DNA of 12,046 nucleotides from Burkholderiales bacterium (GTDB taxonomy: Bacteria; Pseudomonadota; Gammaproteobacteria; Burkholderiales; Burkholderiaceae_B), in the NCBI GenBank assembly GCA_005788065.1, contig SXZD01000268.1:1-12046 (forward strand). The letters run 5' to 3'. The first letter of the stretch is position 1; each line of letters begins with the position of its first letter. The position numbers were made by a program, and so were the translations under genes. The notes under the pieces are model-generated. The model was not told where the DNA came from and ran no database searches. It saw nothing but the letters and a program-made list of their open reading frames with translations. This document shows, piece by piece, positions 1-6,172 of the stretch.

Positions 1-274
1 GATCACCAAGCACTGCCTGCGGTTTTCTTTCAACCTGTGTCCCAAACAGGCCAAGGGTGTTCAGGGTGTGCAGGGGCAAGTCAAAGCCGAACCTATGGTC
101 CTGCAAAACGGCAAAGAAAAGCTGACCCTCAAATTCGACTGCAAACCCTGTGAAATGCACGTGATGGGCAGCATGCGCAAGTCCATCCTCGCAAGCCCCC
201 CGCCCGGTAGCGGTTTGCCGGCCGAGGCACCCATCCGCTTCATGCCCCGAAAGGTGGTTGACCCGGTCAAGTGA
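1..274 (+). CDS. U32-family peptidase-like protein, C-terminal fragment
   Basis: This is an open frame entering from the left edge (first full codon at 2) and ending with TGA at 272-274; about 90 residues are visible. It contains four cysteines in two pairs: one pair spaced by seven residues in the first 13 residues (KHCLRFSFNLC), then FDCKPCEMHV near the middle. This arrangement resembles the C-terminal cysteine cluster of U32 proteins such as the RlhA/YdcP group, where the cysteines are thought to hold an iron-sulfur cluster and the proteins act in RNA hydroxylation rather than proteolysis. The tail after the last cysteine pair is proline-rich and basic. The catalytic part lies outside the window, so the exact subfamily cannot be settled. 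A later ATG at 68 would cut the cysteine cluster and is not the real start. Confidence 0.7.
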   Translation, partial: ITKHCLRFSFNLCPKQAKGVQGVQGQVKAEPMVLQNGKEKLTLKFDCKPCEMHVMGSMRKSILASPPPGSGLPAEAPIRFMPRKVVDPVK

Positions 275-419
275 ATCCGTTTTCTCCATTTGCGGGTATA
301 ACGTTCAAGGCTGCGGAAGTCAGCCAACGGCGGGACTTGCTGACTTGAGGGTCACAAAATTTCACAGAAATTCTGCAACTTATGCGTAGAATCTGCGAAA
401 ACCAAAAACGGAGACACGA

Positions 420-1124
420 TTGAGACGGTACATCCTGAACAGTTTCGCCACGAAATTGAGCAATACCGCCACGACCGCATTTCTCACCGCCACTGTCGCA
501 CTGGCCGCTACCTTGAGCAGTGCCGACGCAGTAGCCGCCCCCTCGCAGGACGAAGTACGCCACCGCGCGGCTGTCGTGCGCATTGCCCGTGAAAACCGCT
601 TGGACCCCGCCCTGCTGATGGCCGTGGTGAAGGTCGAGTCCAATTTTGATGCGAAGGCGCGCAACCCGGACGGTCCTCTGGGCCTGACGCAGATCACACC
701 CAATACGGCCCGCAGCATCGAACCCGGTATCCGCCACACCGAACTGATGGACCCCGAAAACAATCTGCGCGTCGGCGCACGTCACCTGCGACAACTGCTT
801 GACCAGTTCAAAGACCCCCGCATGGCGATCGCGGCCTATCAGGCTGGCGTTGGCGCAGCCCTCAACAACGGACGGGAGATTTTGAGACACCCGCATACGG
901 GCAAGCATGTGACCAAAGTCATGCAGGAATACGACAGTTATCGCCGTCAACCCGCCATGCAGACAGAGGTGGGCGCTGACAACAGCGAAAAGCGGAACAC
1001 CCGCAAAGCTGTGCACTCGGGCGCGGGGCGATCCGGCAAAGCCGTCAAGGCAAACCAACGCATCATATCGGGTGTGAAAAACTCACCGGGCGCGAAAAAA
1101 CCAGGCAAACAGGCGCGCGGCTGA
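420..1124 (+). CDS. Secreted lytic transglycosylase (SLT domain)
   Basis: A 234-residue protein predicted to cleave the glycan strands of peptidoglycan in the periplasm, leaving 1,6-anhydromuramic acid ends. The start is TTG at 420, chosen because GGAG at 410-413 sits six bases upstream and the frame then opens straight into a signal peptide: basic MRR start, hydrophobic stretch about 18-31, likely cleavage after AVAA near residue 40. The SLT (family 1, Slt70/MltC-like) core runs about 45-175. The catalytic Glu is E73 in VKVESNF, the GLTQ at 88-91 corresponds to the family GLMQ motif, and the N-L-x-x-G-x-x-x-L helix is at 115-124. The usual AYNAG motif reads AYQAG (140-143), an Asn-to-Gln change. 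The C-terminal 55 residues are basic, low-complexity and probably disordered, perhaps wall-binding. It has its own 145-base upstream gap and is convergent with the DUF1854 gene, so it is probably transcribed alone. Confidence 0.88.
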   Translation: MRRYILNSFATKLSNTATTAFLTATVALAATLSSADAVAAPSQDEVRHRAAVVRIARENRLDPALLMAVVKVESNFDAKARNPDGPLGLTQITPNTARSIEPGIRHTELMDPENNLRVGARHLRQLLDQFKDPRMAIAAYQAGVGAALNNGREILRHPHTGKHVTKVMQEYDSYRRQPAMQTEVGADNSEKRNTRKAVHSGAGRSGKAVKANQRIISGVKNSPGAKKPGKQARG

Positions 1125-1154
1125 CCTGCAGACGGCACACCCGAGCCTGTTTTT

Positions 1155-1625
1155 CTACAAAAACCGGTCCAGAATCTTGCGCCCGGTTTTGTCCAGTTGC
1201 GTCATGTCCCGCAGCAGATAATGAATGCCATGCAGGTCGGTGATGAGCAGCGCACCAGACCCCAATCTCCGGATGTCTTCCTCGCCCTTCAACGTAAAAC
1301 GCGTTTCGCCCCGGTCCGTCTGCACATGCCATTCGCACGGTGTGACGTAACTGCTCACACCCATGAGGCGGTTGATGACCGGCATGAAGTCCCGACGCTG
1401 CAACTCGTCTTCGAAAACAAAGGCCACATCAGGCGGCAGTTCGTCCATGCGGTTGACCCACATGACCTCATGCCCCTGCGCATCCACCAATGAAAAGCCG
1501 GCCTGCGGCTCTGTGATCGGAAATGCGCGTACCGGCACCACCCCGCTGATGACACTGCCATCGTCCAGACCCGCCTGCAACTGCCCTTGCGGGTTGCGAC
1601 GAAGCCACTGAATTGCGCTGCTCAT
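1155..1625 (-). CDS. Cyanophycin-associated DUF1854 protein
   Basis: A 156-residue soluble protein with no signal peptide or membrane segment. The start at 1625 is chosen because its ATG overlaps the TGA of the upstream ABC transporter gene (ATGA) and a strong Shine-Dalgarno run (GGGGAGGG, about 1639-1632) lies six bases before it; an upstream in-frame ATG at 1649 would extend into the transporter gene. Recognisable blocks are VRAFPITEP (32-40), a W-V-N-R-M-D-E-L-P-P block (56-65), an E-D-E-L-x-R-R-D-F-M-P segment (72-82), and a C-terminal D-L-H-G-I-H-Y with a D-K-T-G-R end. These fit DUF1854, a family that is found next to cyanophycin synthetase genes together with an ABC exporter. The biochemical role is unknown. 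Overlap with the transporter gene suggests the two products are made together and may interact, for instance as a cytoplasmic partner of the exporter. Confidence 0.85.
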   Translation of the reverse strand: MSSAIQWLRRNPQGQLQAGLDDGSVISGVVPVRAFPITEPQAGFSLVDAQGHEVMWVNRMDELPPDVAFVFEDELQRRDFMPVINRLMGVSSYVTPCEWHVQTDRGETRFTLKGEEDIRRLGSGALLITDLHGIHYLLRDMTQLDKTGRKILDRFL

Positions 1626-3874
1626 TGCCCGCCCTCCCCGCCAACCCACTCACCGAGTTCTTCTGCCCTGCGCTGCTGTGCCGTGTACAGGGTGTGATAG
1701 GCACCTTGCGCAGCCATCAGCGTGTCGTGGTCGCCCTGCTCCACAATCTGCCCGCGGTCCAGCACCACCAGCCGGTCTGCCTTGCGCAGCGTACTCAAAC
1801 GGTGGGCAATGGCGATGGTGGTCCTGCCCTTGGTCAGGTTGTCCAGCGCTTTCTGGATTTCTTTTTCGGTGGTGGTGTCAACTGACGAGGTCGCCTCGTC
1901 GAGCACCAGAATGCGCGGGTCGATCAACAGCGCGCGCGCAATCGATATGCGCTGGCGCTCGCCGCCGGAGAGCGACTGCCCCCGCTCGCCCACCAGAGAG
2001 TCGTAGCCGAGCGGCAGGCGCAGGATGAATTCGTGTGCGTGGGCTGCCCGGGCCGCTGCCACGATCTCGTCGCGCGTCGCATCCGGTTTGCCATAGGCGA
2101 TGTTCTCCGCAATCGTGCCAAAAAACAGGAATGGCTCCTGCAAAACCAGGCCAAAATGACGGCGGAAATCGGTCAAACCGATGGAACGGATGTCGCGCCC
2201 GTCGAGCATGATGCTGCCTTCGGAAACATCGTAAAACCGGCAGATCAAGTTGACCAGTGTGCTCTTGCCTGACCCGCTGTGACCCACCAGACCAATCATC
2301 TCTCCGGGACGGATATCCAGATTCAGGTCGCGGATGACCGACCGACTGCCGTAGCGGAACCCGGCATTGCGGATCTGTATGGCTCCCGTCACTGTCGGCA
2401 TCGGCTCGGGATTGACCGGGTCGGGCACACTGGAGACATGGTCCAGAATCTCGAAAATACGCTTGGCACCCGCGGCTGCTTTCTGGGTCACCGATACGAT
2501 CCGGCTCATTGAATCCAGCCGTGTGTAAAAGCGGCCGATGTAGGCAAGAAACGCAGTCAGCACACCCACTGTGATTTCATTGCGTGAAATCAACCAGATA
2601 CCGCAGGCCCACACCACCAGCAGACCGATCTCGGTCATCAGGGTGACGGTCGGGGAAAACAGCGACCAGATGCGGTTAACCTTGTCATTGACCTGCAGGT
2701 TATTGCGGTTGGTATTGCGAAACCTCGCCACTTCCCGCTTCTCTTGACCAAATGCCTTGACCACGCGAATACCCGGAATGGTGTCGGCCAACACGTTGGT
2801 CACCTCTGACCAGATCCGGTCGATTTTCTCGAAACCATGCCGCAGGCGGTCACGGACGGAGTGAATCAACCATGCAATAAACGGCAGCGGCACCAGCGTG
2901 ACCATGGCCAGCGTCGGGTTGATGGAGATCAGGATGGCCGCCGTCATGGAGATCATGAGCACATCAGTTGCAAAGTCGAGCAGGTGCAAAGACAGGAATA
3001 CGCAGATGCGGTCAGTTTCATTGCCGATACGGGCCATCAGGTCGCCGGTGCGTTTGCCGCCGAAATACTGCAGCGACAACTTCAGCAAATGCTCATAGGT
3101 GGAGGTCCGCAGGTCTGCACCGATGCGCTCACTGACCAGTGCCAGTATGTATGTCTTTGTCCAGCCCAAACCCCAGGCCAACAGTGCGGCACCGAGCAGA
3201 CCCGACAGATAATAAGCAGCCTCTGCGAAATCGATGGGCGTGCCGTTCTGATACGGAATGAGCACCTCATCCATCAGCGGCATGGTGAGATAAGGCGGCA
3301 CCATCGATGCGGCCGTGGCTGCAATCGTCAGAAAAAACCCCAGAAACAGTTGCCCGCGGTAGGGTCTCGCAAATCGCCACAGCCTAAAAAGCGATGCGGT
3401 CGGACTACCGTGTGAAACCGCCACCTCATGCTCGCCCAGTTCGCCGTCATCTTCCTCGTCCGGTTCGTCGGCGACCACGTTCTCATTGCTCTGCAGGGCC
3501 TCAAACGCCTTGTGCAACTTGATGGCCTGCAGGTTTTGGCCCAGGGTGAAGCGGAAGCCAGCCTGCACCACCGACCCGTCCACGATCATCAGCGTACCCA
3601 CGCCGGCATGATCCGTGTGCGACAGCGACAGGGACGGCGACAGCGGCCAGGTCTGCACGGCGGGCAGTGCCGCACTGGCCGGTCCGCTGGCAGACGCACT
3701 GAGCAGGCGCTCGGATGTCAGCACCAACTCGCCGCGGGCAAAATGCAGGCGTTCGTCCAGATCGGTTTCCAGACGCACCATTACCCGTTCGCCGGGCAGC
3801 AGTGGCACATTCTGTCCACAAATGGCAATCTGTTGTTCTGTAGCGTCTCCGCTTGGCTTCATGGCATCTTTCAT
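1622..3874 (-). CDS. Cyanophycin-associated ABC exporter with extra N-terminal domain
   Basis: A 750-residue half-transporter, membrane domain fused to ATPase, expected to work as a homodimer in the inner membrane. Order: a non-standard soluble N-terminal domain (about 20-125), an acidic linker (about 135-149), a six-helix type-I exporter membrane domain (about 165-460), and the nucleotide-binding domain (about 498-735). ATPase motifs are complete: A-loop Tyr508, Walker A GHSGSGKST (531-539), Q-loop Gln579, signature LSGGERQR (635-642), Walker B ILVLDEAT (655-662), D-loop SSVD (663-666) and H-loop His691. It resembles MsbA/lipid- and multidrug-type exporters, but the N-terminal extension and the neighbouring DUF1854 gene place it in the group named for cyanophycin-gene association. 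The substrate is unknown. The start could be 3874 or the in-frame ATG at 3862; neither has a clear ribosome site. It is divergent from the cyanophycin synthetase operon and co-translated with DUF1854. Confidence 0.9.
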   Translation of the reverse strand: MKDAMKPSGDATEQQIAICGQNVPLLPGERVMVRLETDLDERLHFARGELVLTSERLLSASASGPASAALPAVQTWPLSPSLSLSHTDHAGVGTLMIVDGSVVQAGFRFTLGQNLQAIKLHKAFEALQSNENVVADEPDEEDDGELGEHEVAVSHGSPTASLFRLWRFARPYRGQLFLGFFLTIAATAASMVPPYLTMPLMDEVLIPYQNGTPIDFAEAAYYLSGLLGAALLAWGLGWTKTYILALVSERIGADLRTSTYEHLLKLSLQYFGGKRTGDLMARIGNETDRICVFLSLHLLDFATDVLMISMTAAILISINPTLAMVTLVPLPFIAWLIHSVRDRLRHGFEKIDRIWSEVTNVLADTIPGIRVVKAFGQEKREVARFRNTNRNNLQVNDKVNRIWSLFSPTVTLMTEIGLLVVWACGIWLISRNEITVGVLTAFLAYIGRFYTRLDSMSRIVSVTQKAAAGAKRIFEILDHVSSVPDPVNPEPMPTVTGAIQIRNAGFRYGSRSVIRDLNLDIRPGEMIGLVGHSGSGKSTLVNLICRFYDVSEGSIMLDGRDIRSIGLTDFRRHFGLVLQEPFLFFGTIAENIAYGKPDATRDEIVAAARAAHAHEFILRLPLGYDSLVGERGQSLSGGERQRISIARALLIDPRILVLDEATSSVDTTTEKEIQKALDNLTKGRTTIAIAHRLSTLRKADRLVVLDRGQIVEQGDHDTLMAAQGAYHTLYTAQQRRAEELGEWVGGEGGQ

Positions 3875-3904
3875 GGGGCATTGTGCCCGGTCGTTTGCCG
3901 TTTC

Positions 3905-3921
3905 TTGACAATCGGGGTCAA
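3905..3921. promoter_or_regulatory. Inverted repeat, candidate operator
   Basis: TTGAC, seven bases, GTCAA: a perfect 5-base-arm inverted repeat centred between the two divergent units. It supplies the only good -35-like hexamer of the region, so a protein bound there could affect both directions. The regulator is unknown. Confidence 0.35.
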
Positions 3922-3991
3922 CGAAAGCGGCCTTTAAGAGTTATAAATGCGGATTGCCTGCAAAATCGACAGTATCCTGGCCCTGTCGGGT

Positions 3992-4004
3992 CATGACTGT
4001 CATG
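3992..4004. promoter_or_regulatory. Inverted repeat in cph leader, candidate operator
   Basis: CATGAC-T-GTCATG is a perfect 13-base palindrome with a one-base centre. It lies 29 bases before the chosen CphA' start and downstream of the TATAAA element, a position typical of a repressor site. It is too tight to form an RNA hairpin, which favours a DNA-binding site. No known consensus was matched. Confidence 0.3.
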
Positions 4005-4033
4005 CGCACTTTCCGCACTCTAAATCGAATCTC

Positions 4034-6172
4034 ATGACTACAAAACACAAAACGATCAAATTCGTTGACATACACAGCATAAAAGGCCCGAATATGTGGA
4101 CCTATGTCCCCGTTCTGGAGGCCTGGGTCGACATCGGCGAACTCGAAGAGTGCCCCTCCGACACGGTGCCGGGCTTTTCTGAACGGCTGGAAAGTTGGCT
4201 GCCCGGTCTGATCGAACACCGCTGCTCCATCGGCGAGCGCGGCGGCTTCCTGCAGCGACTGCGTTCCGGCACCTGGCCCGGACATATTCTGGAGCACGTC
4301 ACCCTCGAACTGCAAAGTCTGGCGGGTCTGCCCGGCGGATTCGGTCGCGCCCGCGAGACATCCGTGCGGGGCCTGTACAAGGTCATCGTCAACGCCTGGC
4401 ACGAAGAAGTCACCCGAAAGGCACTGGAAACCGGTGCGGCGCTGGTCATGGCCGCCATGGAAAACAAGCCTTTCGACGTGGCTGCTGCCGTGGAAGAGCT
4501 GCGCGACCTCACCGACGACAAATGTCTGGGCCCCAGCACGGCCTGCATCGTGGATGCTGCCGAAAAACAGGGCATACCCCACATCCGCCTAAACGAAGGC
4601 AATCTGGTGCAACTCGGCTATGGCGCTGCCCAACGCCGCATCTGGACCGCGGAGACCGACTGCACCAGCGCCATCGCAGAAACCATTTCCCGTGACAAAG
4701 ATCTCACCAAGACGCTCCTCAGTCAGGTTGGCTTGCCCATCCCCGAAGGTCGTCTGGTCGACAGCGCTGCCGACGCATGGGCAGCCGCGCAGGACATCGG
4801 CCTGCCGGTGGTCGTCAAACCCAGCGATGCCAACCATGGACGCGGGGTTTTCATCAACCTGAACACCGAAGAACAGATCAACAAAGCGTATGCCGTGGCT
4901 GTCGAAGAAGGCAGCGGCGTCATCGTTGAGCGCTTCATCCGCGGCAACGAACACCGCCTGCTGGTGGTGGGCGGCAAACTGGTGGCCGCTGCGCGTGGCG
5001 AAATCGCAGCGGTGGTGGGGGACGGCAAACACACCGTCCTGCAGCTGATAGAACTGCAACTGAACAGCGACCCGCGTCGCGGCAACACCGAAGATCATCC
5101 GCTCAACCCCATCCGCATCGACTCGGCCGCAGAGCTGGAACTGGAGCGTCAGGGCTTCACATCCGACGCTGTGCCGCCTGCAGGCGTGGACGTCCTCATA
5201 CAGCGCAACGGCAACGTTGCCATCGACGTCACCGATCTGGTTCATCCTGAAGTGGCTGCCGCTGTTGAGCTGGCTGCCGATGTGGTCGGGCTGGACATAG
5301 CCGGCATCGACATGGTCAACGAAGACGTATCCAAGCCATTGTCCGAAACCCGCGGAGCCATTGTCGAAGTCAATGCGGGTCCGGGCCTGCTCATGCACCT
5401 TAAACCTGCGGAGGGAAAGCCCCGCCCGGTGGGAAAGGCCATTGTCGAGCATCTCTTCCCCAACCAGGTCAACGGACGCATTCCGGTCGTCGGTGTCTCG
5501 GGTGTTCATCACCTTAACGACACGGCGCGCTGTGTTGCAGCGGGCCTGCAATTGCTGGGCAAGCATGTGGGCCTGTCGTGCACGGACGGGCTGTATTTCG
5601 ATGACACCTGCCTCGAATCCAAAGACTGCGCCCACTGGGGCCCATCGCGCCGGGTATTGCTGAACCGGGCCGTCGAAGCCGCCGTCATCGAGAACAACCA
5701 TCATGTCATCTGCAAAGAGGGGCTGGCGTACGATCGCTGTCTGGTGGGCATCGTCACCAACCTACCCAAAGACGCACTCATCCCCGAGCGCTACATCGAA
5801 GACGAAGACAAGCTGTATTCGCTCGTCCGCACGCAGGTGGACGTGGTGCTCAAGGGCGGATGCTCCGTGCTGAACGCCGACGACCCCATGGTGCTGGAAA
5901 TGGCAGACCTGAGCGACGGTGAGGTCATCCTCTTCTCTGAAAACGCAGCATCCGGGGCCATCGTCGCCCATCTGCAGGCCGGCAAGCGCGCGGTGGCGCT
6001 GAAGGCCGGAGAGATCTGCCTGCTCAAGGGCGATACCGCCACCCCCGTTGCAAGCCGATCGGGCTCTGCATCCACTCACACAGCAGCACTGGCTGCCACC
6101 GCGGCGCTCTGGTTCATGGAGCTGTCTGCCCAACAGATTGCGCAAGCCCTGCAAAAAGGAAACGCACAATGA
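4034..6172 (+). CDS. cphA': CphA'/CphA2-like cyanophycin synthetase with degenerate Mur-ligase domain
   Basis: A 712-residue cytoplasmic relative of cyanophycin synthetase. The start at 4034 is used because the family begins just before the K-x-x-x-I-x-x-I-K-G-P-N-M-W block; the frame is open back to 3947 but that ATG overlaps a -10-like element. No good Shine-Dalgarno is seen. Domains: N domain (1-160) with HILEH (84-88), an HxxEH motif; ATP-grasp domain (about 165-475) with KPSDANHGRG (262-271) and EVNAGPG (445-451), apparently intact; then a Mur-ligase-like domain that looks inactive. At the P-loop it reads SGVHHLND (489-496) where the next gene has TGTNGKTT, so the lysine is Leu494. The ARGGI block is NNHHVI, the GDHLG block is missing, and the protein ends where the Mur C-terminal lobe would begin, about 150 residues short of CphA. 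Its stop overlaps the cphA start (ATGA). It may extend chains by one of the two reactions, polymerise dipeptides as CphA2 does, or make primers. Confidence 0.88.
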   Translation: MTTKHKTIKFVDIHSIKGPNMWTYVPVLEAWVDIGELEECPSDTVPGFSERLESWLPGLIEHRCSIGERGGFLQRLRSGTWPGHILEHVTLELQSLAGLPGGFGRARETSVRGLYKVIVNAWHEEVTRKALETGAALVMAAMENKPFDVAAAVEELRDLTDDKCLGPSTACIVDAAEKQGIPHIRLNEGNLVQLGYGAAQRRIWTAETDCTSAIAETISRDKDLTKTLLSQVGLPIPEGRLVDSAADAWAAAQDIGLPVVVKPSDANHGRGVFINLNTEEQINKAYAVAVEEGSGVIVERFIRGNEHRLLVVGGKLVAAARGEIAAVVGDGKHTVLQLIELQLNSDPRRGNTEDHPLNPIRIDSAAELELERQGFTSDAVPPAGVDVLIQRNGNVAIDVTDLVHPEVAAAVELAADVVGLDIAGIDMVNEDVSKPLSETRGAIVEVNAGPGLLMHLKPAEGKPRPVGKAIVEHLFPNQVNGRIPVVGVSGVHHLNDTARCVAAGLQLLGKHVGLSCTDGLYFDDTCLESKDCAHWGPSRRVLLNRAVEAAVIENNHHVICKEGLAYDRCLVGIVTNLPKDALIPERYIEDEDKLYSLVRTQVDVVLKGGCSVLNADDPMVLEMADLSDGEVILFSENAASGAIVAHLQAGKRAVALKAGEICLLKGDTATPVASRSGSASTHTAALAATAALWFMELSAQQIAQALQKGNAQ

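Larger units (their letters stand above)
3875..4033. promoter_or_regulatory. Divergent control region between ABC/DUF1854 unit and cph operon
   Basis: These 159 bases separate the two divergent units. They hold a perfect inverted repeat TTGAC-N7-GTCAA (3905-3921) that gives a -35-like TTGACA on the plus strand and TTGACC on the minus strand, a -10-like TATAAA at 3942-3947, and a second perfect repeat CATGAC-T-GTCATG (3992-4004). The TATAAA overlaps an in-frame ATG at 3947, which argues that the synthetase is translated from 4034 and that its transcript starts near 3955. No well-spaced -35/-10 pair was found (TTGACA is 31 bases from TATAAA), so the promoter assignment is tentative. A short hairpin GGGCA-TTG-TGCCC (3876-3888) lies one base from the transporter start. 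Confidence 0.45.

Noticed and set aside
267..1058. 263-codon minus-strand frame over the lytic transglycosylase
   Set aside because: The plus-strand frame has a signal peptide, catalytic motifs and a ribosome site; the opposite frame has none.
1146..1167. Hairpin GTTTTT-CTAC-AAAAAC as a bidirectional terminator between convergent genes
   Set aside because: The stem is almost all A/T, overlaps the DUF1854 stop codon and would be weak; not enough to call a terminator.
3876..3888. GGGCA-TTG-TGCCC hairpin as a translational switch of the ABC gene
   Set aside because: Five-base arms with a three-base loop in GC-rich DNA are common by chance, and no ribosome site is visible for it to hide.
3947..4033. 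Upstream 29-codon extension of CphA'
   Set aside because: The ATG at 3947 overlaps a TATAAA element, and the extra residues precede the usual family start and have no family resemblance.
4589..5704. Long open frame (371 codons) on the minus strand inside cphA'
   Set aside because: It is antisense to a clear synthetase with recognisable domains, has no family-like motifs, and such frames are common in GC-rich genes.
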